This document shows positions 9,000-18,271 of a stretch of 64,000 bases of DNA, one piece after another. The position numbers and the translations under genes were made by a program. The DNA comes from Lactobacillus sp. ESL0246 (GTDB taxonomy: Bacteria; Bacillota; Bacilli; Lactobacillales; Lactobacillaceae), in NCBI RefSeq assembly GCF_003692965.1, contig NZ_REHC01000002.1, positions 20,935-84,934 of the forward strand, given 5' to 3'. The notes beneath the pieces are model-generated. The model was not told where the DNA came from. It saw only the letters and a list, made by a program, of their open reading frames with translations, and ran no database searches. The number at the start of each line of letters is the position of its first letter. Positions within the stretch are counted from its first letter, which is position 1.

Positions 9000-9797
9000 G
9001 TGAGGGTTTCTATTTTAGCTAGTGGTTCAACTGGAAATACAAGTTTAATTGAAACAAGTCAGCATAAGATTTTAATGGATGCTGGATTATCTGGCAAAAA
9101 AATTCAGTCATTGTTAGCCAAAATCGGTGTTGATATTAATGATATTGATATGATTTTTTTGAGCCATGACCATTCTGATCATAGTAAAGGCTTGGGGGTT
9201 TTATTACGACGTTATCCTCAAATGGATGCTTTTACTAACAGTGGAACTTGGAAATATTTAAATAAAACTCAGAAAATTGGTAAGCTCCCAGTTGAACAAG
9301 TTAATATTATTGAGCCGGGGCAAACAAAAACTTTTGGTGATCTTGATGTAACAGCATTTGCAACAAGTCATGATGCGGCTGAGCCGCAGTATTATGTTTT
9401 TACTAGTGATGGAAAACGGATGGTCTTTTTAACAGATACGGGATATGTATCTCAAAGAGTAAAAAGTGTTATTACTGATGCGGATGCCTATTTAATGGAA
9501 TTTAACTATGATGATATGATGTTACGCAACGGACCATATTCTTGGTCATTAAAACACCGAATTTTATCTGATGTTGGTCATTTATCAAACGTGGAAGCTG
9601 GAGAAGCCTTGCTTGATGTGGTATCAAACAAGACAGAACATATTTTTTTGGCTCATCGGAGTCAGCATAATAATACTGCAAAACTTGCCTATCAAGCTGC
9701 TAAGCAAATCTTAGTTAATGGGGATGCCTGTTTACCCAGTGATGTTAAAATTATTATGACTGATTCAGAGGAGCCAACAGACTTAATACAAATTTAA
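9000..9797 (+). CDS. walJ: WalJ (YycJ), metallo-beta-lactamase fold hydrolase
   Basis: A 265-aa protein with the metallo-beta-lactamase metal site HDHSDH (around residue 58) and further histidines in the LSDVGHLSN and LAHRSQHNN regions. I place the start at GTG 9000 (MRVSILASGSTGNT), behind AGAAGG. Proteins of this family are two-metal exonuclease-like hydrolases linked to DNA repair and to cell-wall/division coordination. It is the last gene of the wal operon; htrA follows after 66 bp. Confidence 0.93.
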   Translation: MRVSILASGSTGNTSLIETSQHKILMDAGLSGKKIQSLLAKIGVDINDIDMIFLSHDHSDHSKGLGVLLRRYPQMDAFTNSGTWKYLNKTQKIGKLPVEQVNIIEPGQTKTFGDLDVTAFATSHDAAEPQYYVFTSDGKRMVFLTDTGYVSQRVKSVITDADAYLMEFNYDDMMLRNGPYSWSLKHRILSDVGHLSNVEAGEALLDVVSNKTEHIFLAHRSQHNNTAKLAYQAAKQILVNGDACLPSDVKIIMTDSEEPTDLIQI

Positions 9798-9863
9798 CAG
9801 GTTTATTAACAACTTTTTTAAGGTTTATTGGTATATTAATCAAAGTTATCTAAAGGAGATTAA

Positions 9864-11051
9864 ATGATGGAAAAACATAATGGGATTGTCAAAACAGCCA
9901 TTGTTGGCGTAGTTGCAGGAATTATTGGTGGTGGTGTATCCTACGCTACCTTAGATCGAATCAATACCGCAAGTTTTAATAATGATGCTCAGACTAGTAT
10001 TAGCTCTAACAGTGCCAAGACTTCTAAAAACAGTGCTAAGACCAGTGGGACAATGACTCCTGCTTATAATGATGTCAGAGGTGCGGTAGTATCGGTTATC
10101 AATATGAAACGTCAACGTAGCAGTAGCAACTCCTTATTCGATATTTTTGGTGATGATGAGCCTAATAAAGACAAAGGTAAGTTGCAGACTTATAGTGAGG
10201 GTTCTGGTGTAATCTACATGAAAAGTGGCAATAAGGGCTATATTGTGACTAATAATCATGTTGTTTCTGGTAGTGACAGAATCCAGGTCATGTTATCCAA
10301 TGGTAAAACTGTGAACGCGCGAATTGTAGGTACAGATGCTACCACTGATTTAGCAGTCTTATCGATTGATGCCAGTCATGTTACTCAAACTGCTGAATTT
10401 GGTGATTCTAAGAGTCTACAAGCTGGTCAAACTGTAATTGCGGTCGGATCCCCTCTAGGTAGCGAATATGCCTCTACAGTTACCCAAGGAATAATTTCTG
10501 CTCCGGTACGTAACATCACAACTTCTTCAGCAAACCAGCAAACTGTTATTCAAACTGATGCGGCAATTAATCCAGGTAATTCAGGAGGAGCACTAGTTAA
10601 TTCTGCCGGTCAAGTAATTGGAATTAGTTCAATGAAACTAGCACAATCTGGTGATGGCACATCTGTGGAAGGAATGGGTTTTGCTATTCCTTCTAACGAG
10701 GTCGTTACGATTGTTAATCAATTGGTTAAGAAAGGAAAGATTGTTAGACCACAATTAGGTGTTAAGGTAATTGCGCTACAAGGAATCCCAAATAGCTATC
10801 GCAAACAACTTAATATCAAATCCAATTTGAAGACGGGCATTTATATTGCTGAAGTAACGAAACGTAGTGCGGCTCAGGTAGCTGGATTAAAAACAGGTGA
10901 TGTCATTGTAAAAGTTGACAACAAGTCTGTCTCTGATGTAGCATCGTTACACAGTATTTTGTATAATCATAAAGTCGGTGATAACGTTGATGTTATCGTT
11001 AATCGCAATGGTAAAGAGCTTAATTTGCATGTTAAATTGCAGGCAGATTAA
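9864..11051 (+). CDS. htrA: HtrA/DegP-type serine protease
   Basis: A 395-aa membrane-anchored trypsin-like protease with a C-terminal PDZ domain. One transmembrane helix (about 12-30) is followed by a Ser/Lys-rich linker, then catalytic His132 (TNNHVVSG), Asp162 (TTDLAVL) and Ser240 (NPGNSGGAL). The PDZ domain spans about 300-390. It degrades misfolded proteins outside the membrane and is heat and cell-envelope stress related. It has a strong AAAGGAG ribosome binding site and its own terminator. Its position after walJ matches other lactobacilli. Confidence 0.95.
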   Translation: MMEKHNGIVKTAIVGVVAGIIGGGVSYATLDRINTASFNNDAQTSISSNSAKTSKNSAKTSGTMTPAYNDVRGAVVSVINMKRQRSSSNSLFDIFGDDEPNKDKGKLQTYSEGSGVIYMKSGNKGYIVTNNHVVSGSDRIQVMLSNGKTVNARIVGTDATTDLAVLSIDASHVTQTAEFGDSKSLQAGQTVIAVGSPLGSEYASTVTQGIISAPVRNITTSSANQQTVIQTDAAINPGNSGGALVNSAGQVIGISSMKLAQSGDGTSVEGMGFAIPSNEVVTIVNQLVKKGKIVRPQLGVKVIALQGIPNSYRKQLNIKSNLKTGIYIAEVTKRSAAQVAGLKTGDVIVKVDNKSVSDVASLHSILYNHKVGDNVDVIVNRNGKELNLHVKLQAD

Positions 11052-11085
11052 GGTGAGTAGTATTTTGTAATTAGATAATAAAATA

Positions 11086-11127
11086 GGCTATACTGAGCGG
11101 TTTTTAATGCAAGTATAGCTTTTTTGT
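11086..11127 (+). terminator. Terminator after htrA
   Basis: GGCTATACT pairs with AGTATAGCT around a 16-nt loop, followed by a T run, 35 nt past the htrA stop. Confidence 0.75.
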
Positions 11128-11204
11128 TAATAATTTAAATGCGAAACAATATAATGTTCGCTTTTTTAAGCTGTCAAGGCAAATGCTTTTAAGGTAAAGT
11201 TGTT

Positions 11205-11505
11205 AACAACTGTGGAAAACTTTGTGGATTGTGCATAAATTGATAAAATAAGCTCAAAAATGCTGTGGATAATCTGTGGATTGTGTGTAAATAATAAAAC
11301 AGTAAAATTTGTTAAAATACTTATTAAGGCTTATATATTAGCTTTAAGGGATTTAAAGTTTGTAAAATTGAATAACCACAATAAATTTGTGAGTAAAAAA
11401 AGTTGTAAAAGATCAAAAAAATCAAGAACCACAAGTTAAGATAGTGTTTTATATTACAACCACAAAATGTTGATTTGTGTTTTTCACAGGTGTGGAAAAA
11501 CATAG
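11205..11505. other. Cluster of DnaA-box-like sequences in the htrA-rlmH gap
   Basis: The 480-bp gap has no gene. TGTGGATAA at 11264-11272 and TGTGCATAA at 11230-11238 are full matches to the DnaA box (reverse complement of TTATNCACA). Close variants are TGTGGAAAA at 11211, TGTGGATTG at 11223 and 11275, TGTGTGTAA at 11282, and further CACA/TGTG-cored elements to about 11500, including TTTTTCACA next to TGTGGAAAA. Within 80 bp (11211-11290) there are at least six boxes in one orientation. The rest is AT-rich. It could titrate DnaA or regulate rlmH; the dnaA gene is not in the window, so this is not called oriC. Confidence 0.55.
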
Positions 11506-11532
11506 TGGAAAGATTGGGAATTGAGGGATAAA

Positions 11533-12018
11533 ATGGCGATAAAGATAAAAATTATTTGTGTTGGTAAGCTAAAAGAAAAGTATTTTAAGGATGCAATTGC
11601 AGAATATCAGAAGCGACTCAGTCGCTTTGCCCAAATTGAAGTAATTCAGGTTCCTGATGAGCAAGCTCCTGAGAAGTTAAGTGTAGCAGAGCAAGATAAG
11701 GTTAAAGAAATTGAAGGTCAACGAATTCTACAAAAAATTAGAGATAAAGAATATGTTTTTGTTACCGCAATCAAAGGTAAGCAAAGTTCTAGTGAAGAAT
11801 TTGCTCAAGAAATTAACAATTTAGCAATCTATGGTCATTCAAATATTACTTTTGTTGTTGGAGGAAGTCTCGGAACAAGTCAAGCTGTAAATGAACGTGG
11901 GGATGAATTACTAAGTTTTGGTAAATTGACATTACCTCATCAATTAATGCGAGTGGTATTAATTGAACAAATTTACCGTGCGTTCATGATTATTAGTGGT
12001 AGTCCTTATCATAAATAA
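11533..12018 (+). CDS. rlmH: 23S rRNA (pseudouridine1915-N3)-methyltransferase RlmH
   Basis: A 161-aa SPOUT-class methyltransferase that methylates pseudouridine 1915 in helix 69 of 23S rRNA using SAM. Visible signatures are [13 protein letters not shown] at the start, [10 protein letters not shown] as the SAM-binding knot loop, and the invariant C-terminus SGSPYHK. I choose ATG 11533 behind GAGGGA; an upstream TTG at 11521 is in frame but overlaps the ribosome binding site. Length is normal. The DnaA-box cluster lies directly upstream. Confidence 0.97.
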   Translation: MAIKIKIICVGKLKEKYFKDAIAEYQKRLSRFAQIEVIQVPDEQAPEKLSVAEQDKVKEIEGQRILQKIRDKEYVFVTAIKGKQSSSEEFAQEINNLAIYGHSNITFVVGGSLGTSQAVNERGDELLSFGKLTLPHQLMRVVLIEQIYRAFMIISGSPYHK

Positions 12019-12055
12019 AAAAGTAGTCATATCAAAACGATCATTTTTTATTAAG

Positions 12056-12709
12056 CTAATGCAATATAAATAGGCTTAAGTTAACTATTAGCAAAATTAT
12101 AATACTTATAGTCCAATCACTTACCTTAATCGGTATTTTTATAATTACTGAACGTGTTGCATTCTCATGATAGCCATGAGACTCCATTCCTTGAGCCAAG
12201 TTTTCAGCAGAATTTAGGGCTACAAGAATTGCTTTGAAATATAGAGTAGGTGACCAGAAACCAAGGTAAATACCCCGCATCATTGCAGCCGTGCGAATTT
12301 GCCTAATTGCTTGTTTAATTTGTGGCACAATGTTGAGGGCTGCTAAAACCCCATAAGCGAATTTGCTTGGTAAATGAAAATTTTGTTCGAAAGAGCGAGC
12401 CATTTGTTCGGCACTGGTATCAACTGCTACGCAATAAATTGTTAAAGTGTAGACGTAAATACGACTAGATAAGCTGAGAGCATTGGTTAAATTTGGTTGT
12501 GGCGCAAACCAATATAGGGTGGCAAAGATAGTAACTGCCGCTAGTAGTGGGGCAAACAACGTTATAAGTAAGTTTTTCAATTTAACATGCTTAATTAGTA
12601 AGTAAATAATACTGATGCTGATAATTAGGAAGTTGGTTGCCAAACTGGACTCAAAAGATATTTCTAAAGAAATAATTAATGCTAAGAGAAATTTAAAACT
12701 AGGGTTCAA
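12056..12709 (-). CDS. ECF transporter transmembrane (T) component
   Basis: A 217-aa membrane protein with about five to six hydrophobic helices and the two cytoplasmic EcfT-type coupling motifs: TAAMMRGIYLG (around residue 141) and MESHGYHENATR (around residue 178). EcfT couples ATP hydrolysis by EcfA to substrate-binding S subunits. It sits 9 nt downstream of the fused ATPase gene under the same TPP riboswitch, so the pair most likely drives uptake of thiamine or a thiamine precursor, as in YkoCD-type systems. No S-component gene is adjacent. Confidence 0.88.
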   Translation of the reverse strand: MNPSFKFLLALIISLEISFESSLATNFLIISISIIYLLIKHVKLKNLLITLFAPLLAAVTIFATLYWFAPQPNLTNALSLSSRIYVYTLTIYCVAVDTSAEQMARSFEQNFHLPSKFAYGVLAALNIVPQIKQAIRQIRTAAMMRGIYLGFWSPTLYFKAILVALNSAENLAQGMESHGYHENATRSVIIKIPIKVSDWTISIIILLIVNLSLFILH

Positions 12710-12718
12710 TGGTATACC

Positions 12719-14074
12719 TCATTTAGTGACATAAGTTAATTGATGATTAGCTAAAACAAGATGATAGTCACACCAACTAGCAAGGTTAGTTAATTCATGA
12801 CTGATAATAAGTAGTGTTTGTTTCCTGTCTATTTGACTTTGTCTTAATAATTTCATGACTTGAAGTGCCGAGTCTTGATCAAGCCCACTGAGTGGCTCAT
12901 CTAAGAGTAGTACCTTCTGGTTAGAGATTAACATTAGTAGTATTTGTAATTTCTTTTGTTGTCCACCCGAAAGAGAATAAACTACCTGATCTAGAAGTTG
13001 ATCTAAATTCAAGTTTACTAAAGCTTGCTGAATTTTTTGATCAGTGAAAAAATTGTCAGAGCGTTGCTTCTTGCTCAGATTTAGTTCATCTAGTACAGTA
13101 ATATTAATAAATTGATCGGTTGCTTCTTGGAAAACTTGCCCAACTTGCCGTAAATATTTGCGGGGCGAAAGTTGACAAATTTCTTGTTTGTTAAAAGTTA
13201 AGTTGCCTTCATAAGGTAGCATTTGGGTTAATGCTTCAAATAGTGAGGTTTTTCCTGCGCCGTTTGCCCCAGTAATTAATGTTGTTTTGCCAGCAATAAT
13301 TTGTAATTCGTGTTGGGATAATAATAATCGATTTTGTTTGATTTCAGTATTGGCGAAAGTAAAGCAACTACTTTCATGCACTGGAATGGAGAAAGAATAG
13401 GTAGGATGTTGATCATTAGTGTGCAGTAGCAGCTTTTTTTCTTTTTCTTTTAGTTTGACAATCGTTTTATCACGAAACTGAAACAAGTTGTCGCAAATTC
13501 CGACATAATCACTAAGAATGTGATCGCTAAGAAAGATTGTTTTGCCTAAATCACGCAGATGAGCCAATTTGGTAATTAAGAATTTACGAGTGGTGGGATC
13601 GCAACTAGCGAAAGGCTCATCCAATAAAAAAACATCAACATCCATTGCTACAAGTACTGCCAGGGCAACACGCTGCTGTTCGCCTCCTGACATAGTATTA
13701 ATTTTTTGATCAAGTAAATGGCTAATCCCGGCAAAATTGACAGCTTGTTGTAATCTTGTTGGGTATTTCTCACGACTAATTTGTAAGTTTTCTAAAGCAA
13801 AAACAATTTCCTCTCGAGGAGTTGCCATTGTAAATTGTTCACTAGCTTTTTGAAACATCATCGCAGTTTGAAGGTTATCCAAGTTAATCGAACCACTAAT
13901 TGTACCGGCATATTTAGGATAGAGTTGTGCTAGTATTTTTAAAAAGGTTGATTTGCCACATCCTGAGGGTCCGATTAATAGCGAAAATTCACCTGTTGGG
14001 ATGGACAAATTAGTTTGTTCTAAAATAGTATTTTGTTTATCATATGAAAAAGTCAAATTTTTACTTGTAATCAA
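12719..14074 (-). CDS. ECF transporter ATPase, two fused ABC domains (YkoD-type)
   Basis: A protein of about 451 aa carrying two ABC ATPase modules. The first has GPSGCGKST, MSGGEQQR and FLLDEP; the second has GANGAGKTS, LSGGQQKK and LLLDEP. This fused form replaces the EcfA1/A2 pair and powers vitamin uptake. I place the start at TTG 14074 because GAGG lies six bases upstream; the longer frame to 14134 would run through the riboswitch terminator. The TPP riboswitch upstream points to thiamine or hydroxymethylpyrimidine as substrate. Confidence 0.9.
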   Translation of the reverse strand: MITSKNLTFSYDKQNTILEQTNLSIPTGEFSLLIGPSGCGKSTFLKILAQLYPKYAGTISGSINLDNLQTAMMFQKASEQFTMATPREEIVFALENLQISREKYPTRLQQAVNFAGISHLLDQKINTMSGGEQQRVALAVLVAMDVDVFLLDEPFASCDPTTRKFLITKLAHLRDLGKTIFLSDHILSDYVGICDNLFQFRDKTIVKLKEKEKKLLLHTNDQHPTYSFSIPVHESSCFTFANTEIKQNRLLLSQHELQIIAGKTTLITGANGAGKTSLFEALTQMLPYEGNLTFNKQEICQLSPRKYLRQVGQVFQEATDQFINITVLDELNLSKKQRSDNFFTDQKIQQALVNLNLDQLLDQVVYSLSGGQQKKLQILLMLISNQKVLLLDEPLSGLDQDSALQVMKLLRQSQIDRKQTLLIISHELTNLASWCDYHLVLANHQLTYVTK

Positions 14075-14089
14075 TTTTATCCTCAATAT

Positions 14090-14124
14090 AAAAAAAGCCA
14101 TCATAACCAAAAGGGTCTGACGAC
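14090..14124 (-). terminator. Riboswitch-controlled terminator
   Basis: Leftward, GTCGTCA pairs with TGATGGC (several G-T pairs) and an inner ACC pairs with GGT around CTTTT, followed by seven Ts. It sits between the TPP aptamer and the ribosome binding site of the ATPase gene, as expected for transcription-level control. Confidence 0.7.
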
Positions 14125-14138
14125 ATGAAATCATTAAT

Positions 14139-14206
14139 TTTCCCTTCGCTGGTATTAACCATAGCAGGTTCAGCGGGTATATTCTCAGCCTCTTGGCACC
14201 CCGATA
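14139..14206 (-). promoter_or_regulatory. TPP (THI-box) riboswitch
   Basis: Leftward, the conserved THI elements appear in order: CGGGGTGCC, GGCTGAGA, ACCCGCTGAACCTG, then TGGTTAATACCAGCG and AAGGGAA. The aptamer binds thiamine pyrophosphate and shuts down expression when it is plentiful. A terminator and the two ECF transporter genes follow. Confidence 0.93.
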
Positions 14207-14348
14207 ATTGATTTCATTATATCTAAAAGCAGGTTTACTGTCTAGTAGAAGAAATTTTTTATAATGGGATAGTTATTGACCAGTAGGATAAAATTCATTA
14301 ATATATAATAAAATTATAAAGCAGTCACTATTTAAAGAAGGTGAATTT

Positions 14349-15287
14349 ATGGTAGCGTTTAAACTAGAACAATATTTAGCAAGTATTCTGGATGCTGTGG
14401 ATGTTGATTCAAATGAAGTACAATTAAAGGTAGGAAATAGCAGTTTTGATATCTTTACAGCTTATCTTGAAAACCGTAATGCAGGTATACACAGGTATCA
14501 GACTACCAATACTACTATTCTTTACGAAATTACTGGTAAAACCAAGATTAGAAATAATGGCCGTGAGTTAAAGTTAGGGCCAGGAAATATCATGATTTTG
14601 CGACGTAAGTGTGAGTACGATGTGCAAACACAACTAAAAGGAAATGTGTTACTAAAACTTGAATTTAATTCTAATTTAAATTTTAAAACCTTTTTGATTA
14701 ACGCAGGTGTACTTGATCCAAGCGAACGAAATGTAATCAATAATGTCCACGATACTTTAAAAACAAGACAATTACTTTATATAAAAAGTTCACCAATATC
14801 GAAACCAGCACAATTACTTAAAGAAATTATTGATGAATATCTAAATCAAAATATGTTTACCCAAAGCATGATTATTGCACAATTAAGCATACTTTTCATA
14901 ACGACTATTAGAAACCGCGATCTAATAGTAATTCCTGATACTATTCAAGAATTTGAGCCTACTACGTTAGAGCAATATATTGATGATAATTATGCAAAGG
15001 TAACGCTTGCCCAGGCTGCTCAATATTTCGGCTTTAACACTAATTATTTTTCTAGTTTAGTAAAACAAAAAACCGGTAAAAGTTTTGTTGAACATGTCGA
15101 TGAAAGAAGAATGCAAGAAGCTCGTAATTTGCTTGCTCGACCGGATATTTCGATTAAAGAGATTATTGCCCATGTTGGTTATAGTGGGAAGTCCTTTTTT
15201 TATAAGAAGTTTAATGAGTATTACCATGAAACTCCAGTGCAAATGCGGACAGAATTGTTCCGGCAGGCTAATATTAATTTAAAATGA
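14349..15287 (+). CDS. AraC-family transcriptional regulator
   Basis: A 312-aa regulator. The N-terminal part (about 40-110) resembles the cupin effector domain, with KTKIRNNGRELKLGPGNIMIL. The C-terminal 100 residues are a classic double helix-turn-helix: VTLAQAAQYFGFNTNYFSSL and then ISIKEIIAHVGYSGKSFFYK with a final FNEYYHETPVQMR. AraC proteins of this layout usually activate sugar-use genes. Neither neighbour is an obvious target, so the regulon is unknown. It starts behind GAAGG. Confidence 0.9.
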   Translation: MVAFKLEQYLASILDAVDVDSNEVQLKVGNSSFDIFTAYLENRNAGIHRYQTTNTTILYEITGKTKIRNNGRELKLGPGNIMILRRKCEYDVQTQLKGNVLLKLEFNSNLNFKTFLINAGVLDPSERNVINNVHDTLKTRQLLYIKSSPISKPAQLLKEIIDEYLNQNMFTQSMIIAQLSILFITTIRNRDLIVIPDTIQEFEPTTLEQYIDDNYAKVTLAQAAQYFGFNTNYFSSLVKQKTGKSFVEHVDERRMQEARNLLARPDISIKEIIAHVGYSGKSFFYKKFNEYYHETPVQMRTELFRQANINLK

Positions 15288-15364
15288 TTACTGGGAACTA
15301 ATAAGCTATCAAGAAAATTACCTGCTAGCAATTTTGAAATTTTAAATATACTGACTAACTAAAA

Positions 15365-15403
15365 ATGAGGTGTTTCGAGTATATAACTCAAGACACCTCA
15401 TTT
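15365..15403. terminator. Bidirectional terminator between the AraC gene and htpX
   Basis: TGAGGTGTTTCGAGT pairs with ACTCAAGACACCTCA (two G-T pairs) around ATATA, with A and T tracts outside. It serves two convergent genes. Confidence 0.85.
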
Positions 15404-15422
15404 AGTTGTTTAATTAAAAAAA

Positions 15423-16313
15423 TCACATTTTTTCTAACCGCTTAATACGTTCTTCTGTTGGAGGATGTGTGTCAAATAAATTGGAAACTCCCTTTTTGTT
15501 TAACGGATTTTCGATATACATTCCGGCACTACTAGGATCTGCCTTCTTCATTGGGTCAGAACCTTCAATTTTCTCTAATGCAGAAATTAAGCCTTGGGGG
15601 TTACGTGTTAACTCAACTGAAGATGCATCAGCTAAGTATTCACGGTTACGTGATAAAGCCATTTGTGCCAAACTGGCACAAAGTGGCCCTAAGATAAGGA
15701 CAAAAAGAATTGCAACAACTTTAAAAACTACCTCTAACCCATTACTCGAATTGGTATCACGGTCATCGTCATCAATCCACCAGATGTAACGACTGGCAAT
15801 TCCTGATAAGAAGGAAATTACACCTACTAAGACAGCCGCAATTGTTGAAACCATAATATCGTAATTACGGATATGTGAAATTTCGTGCCCTAGCACACCT
15901 TCAAGTTCTTCACGGTTCATTAAATCAAGTAAACCTTGTGTTACTGCAACAGCAGAATGATTAGGGTCACGTCCCGTGGCAAAAGCATTTGGGCTTTGAT
16001 CATTAATAATGAAAACGCGTGGCATTGGGACTTTACCGACCATTGCCATATCTTGAACAACATGCCACAATTCAGGGTGATCTTGTTCACTTACTTCTTG
16101 AGCATGGTTTAGACTCATCACCATATTTGCTGGATTAGGTAGAACAATTAACATGTAAATTACACTAAAAAACAAAGCAATAATTAACCCTAAAATTGGT
16201 CGGTTGCCAAAAATGTATCCTAATCCAGCACCAACTAATGCAAGAATGATGATAAATAAAGTCATTATCCAAACTGTTTTGCGCTTATTGCGGGCAATTT
16301 GTTGAAATAACAT
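15423..16313 (-). CDS. htpX: HtpX-like membrane zinc metalloprotease
   Basis: A 296-aa integral membrane M48 peptidase. Two membrane helices come first (about 15-55), then the zinc motif GHEISH around residue 141, two more helices (about 153-215), and the conserved SRNREYLADASSVELT with the third zinc ligand. It degrades damaged membrane proteins under stress. It follows lemA by 17 nt, a common pairing, and is probably co-transcribed with it. Confidence 0.95.
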   Translation of the reverse strand: MLFQQIARNKRKTVWIMTLFIIILALVGAGLGYIFGNRPILGLIIALFFSVIYMLIVLPNPANMVMSLNHAQEVSEQDHPELWHVVQDMAMVGKVPMPRVFIINDQSPNAFATGRDPNHSAVAVTQGLLDLMNREELEGVLGHEISHIRNYDIMVSTIAAVLVGVISFLSGIASRYIWWIDDDDRDTNSSNGLEVVFKVVAILFVLILGPLCASLAQMALSRNREYLADASSVELTRNPQGLISALEKIEGSDPMKKADPSSAGMYIENPLNKKGVSNLFDTHPPTEERIKRLEKM

Positions 16314-16330
16314 AAGAATTATCCTGCCGC

Positions 16331-16903
16331 TTAAAACTTAACTTTTGGTACTTCTTTTTCCGCTTCACTTGTTTGTAAATAATCAACTTTCTTAAAGCCA
16401 TGAATATGAGCAACTAGATTCGACGGAAAAGTTAGAATTTTTTGATCATAAAGAGCTGCCGATGAATTATAGAGCTGCCGCGAATAAGCAATTTTATTTT
16501 CGGTATTGGTCAATTCCTCCTGTAATTTTAGGAAGTTCTGGTTAGCCTTTAAGTCAGGATAATTTTCTGACAAAGCAAAGATAGTCTTTAAAGCATCAGA
16601 AATTTGATTAGAAACTTTTAATGTTTGAGTATGGTCATTAGTAGGAACATTATTTAGTTGATTTCGCAGTTGAACGACGTTCTCAAGGGTTTCTTTTTCA
16701 TGTTTGGCGTAGCCTTTAGTTGTTTCCACTAAATTGGGAATTAAGTCATTACGTCGTTTTAACTGTACGTCAATTTGGCTCCACGATTCATCAATGTAGA
16801 CCTTGGATTTTTGCAAACTATTATAAATAGTAATATAAATGGCAATTAATAAAACAAGGATAACGACAATTATCCAAAATAAGCTGAATGATAAACTAAA
16901 CAT
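16331..16903 (-). CDS. lemA: LemA family protein
   Basis: A 190-aa protein with one N-terminal membrane helix and a helical LemA domain: YNSLQKSKVYIDESWSQIDV, RRNDLIPNLVETTKGYAKHE and the ENYPDLKANQNFLKLQEELT segment. Function is poorly defined; LemA is often encoded with HtpX proteases and thought to act in membrane quality control. It starts behind GGAGG. Confidence 0.95.
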   Translation of the reverse strand: MFSLSFSLFWIIVVILVLLIAIYITIYNSLQKSKVYIDESWSQIDVQLKRRNDLIPNLVETTKGYAKHEKETLENVVQLRNQLNNVPTNDHTQTLKVSNQISDALKTIFALSENYPDLKANQNFLKLQEELTNTENKIAYSRQLYNSSAALYDQKILTFPSNLVAHIHGFKKVDYLQTSEAEKEVPKVKF

Positions 16904-16988
16904 TACTTTTCCTCCTTAATAAGTATTTAATCAATTATAACTGATTATATGTTATTTGAATACAAAAGTGATTACTGATAAATAGTTT

Positions 16989-18089
16989 TTAAATAAGTAA
17001 TAATAACCAACCGACTATTGTTAAAATAATTAAACTAATTAGTTGCATAATTAGCCATTTTTTGAAAAATTCACTTCTGGAAACGGTAGCGTTTTGGGTA
17101 AAAGTTTTTAAGACAAGCATATTAGCCATTGATCCGATTGGTGAACCGAAACCACCAATGTTAGAACCTAAAAAGAGAGCTTTAGCGTATGGTGTGAATT
17201 TTCCTACTAAAATAGTTGCTGGAACGTTGCTGATAATTTGACTAGAAAGAATTGAGGTAAAATATGTCGATTGTTCCGAATTAATCATCGTATGGATAAG
17301 GGTGACAATGATTGGGATCTGTTGAATATCACTAATAAAAATAAAGAAGCAGGTAAAGGTTAAAAGTAGGGCATAGTCAATTTTCAGTAAGATTCGTGGA
17401 TTGATTACAAGGGCTAAAATAATAGCAATGATCATAGGAATTACAATGTTGATAATCTTGAAAACACCCAAAAAGAATAAGGCAAAAACGATTGTAGTTA
17501 TAATAGTAGGACGTACACTAATATTGATTGGCTTAATATCTTGTCTTGGAATTTGTTTACGTGGAATAAAATAAAAAATAATCAAGGAAATTAATACTGA
17601 TGCCAGTAAATAAGGTAATGACCATGAAAAAAATTCAAACGCGCCAACAGAATATTTGCTAACCAAAAAAATGTTATGTGGGTTGCCCCAAGGTGTAAAA
17701 GCTGCCCCAATATTTGCTCCCATCCCGATTAAGGTGACCGGCAAAATTTGTGGCAGTTTGCAACGTTTAGCAATGTTTAAGTATAGCGGAATCAATGTAA
17801 GTGCCGTTATATCATTTCCCAGAAACATCCCAGAAATAATTGCAAGTAATGTAAACAGAATATTTAACTTTTGCATATTATCAGCGACGCTGGTAAGTTT
17901 ATATGCCAGAACATCAAGTACATGTAAGTAGGCGTAAATTTGGATGATGATTAGCATTGTTGTGATTGAAAATATCGTATGCAAATTGATATCCTCAATT
18001 CGCGGTCTAGCAAAAAACAGACTAATAATTGTTACCACAATAGTAATTTGCAAGATTCTGTCACTAAAAATCTTTTTTAAGCTGGACAT
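16989..18089 (-). CDS. Anion permease, ArsB/NhaD/SLC13-like
   Basis: A membrane protein of about 366 aa with ten or so hydrophobic helices. The GNDITALTLIPL segment and the GANIGAAFTPWGNPHN segment (about residue 130) are the repeated hairpin-type substrate signatures of the ion transporter superfamily; a matching GSNIGGFGSPIGSMANM lies near the C-terminus. It may carry dicarboxylates, citrate or another anion. I choose ATG 18089 (MSSLKK) behind AAAGGGG rather than the ATG ten codons earlier. Substrate is not evident. Confidence 0.8.
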   Translation of the reverse strand: MSSLKKIFSDRILQITIVVTIISLFFARPRIEDINLHTIFSITTMLIIIQIYAYLHVLDVLAYKLTSVADNMQKLNILFTLLAIISGMFLGNDITALTLIPLYLNIAKRCKLPQILPVTLIGMGANIGAAFTPWGNPHNIFLVSKYSVGAFEFFSWSLPYLLASVLISLIIFYFIPRKQIPRQDIKPINISVRPTIITTIVFALFFLGVFKIINIVIPMIIAIILALVINPRILLKIDYALLLTFTCFFIFISDIQQIPIIVTLIHTMINSEQSTYFTSILSSQIISNVPATILVGKFTPYAKALFLGSNIGGFGSPIGSMANMLVLKTFTQNATVSRSEFFKKWLIMQLISLIILTIVGWLLLLI

Positions 18090-18271
18090 AAAATGTCCCC
18101 TTTCACAAGTTATATTCATCTATGTATCGCTATATACATTTTGAGCTTTTTTTTGTTTGTTAGCAATAACAAAATTCTATGGTAACAAAAAATGTGATAC
18201 TGTAAACATAAACTTTGACTTGATTGTGTAATATAGCATATACTCATGGAAATGGTAAAGATTAGGAGGAA

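Noticed and set aside
11205..11505. The DnaA-box cluster as oriC itself
   Set aside because: dnaA, dnaN and other origin-linked genes are absent here, and htrA/rlmH are known neighbours of the wal locus rather than of oriC.
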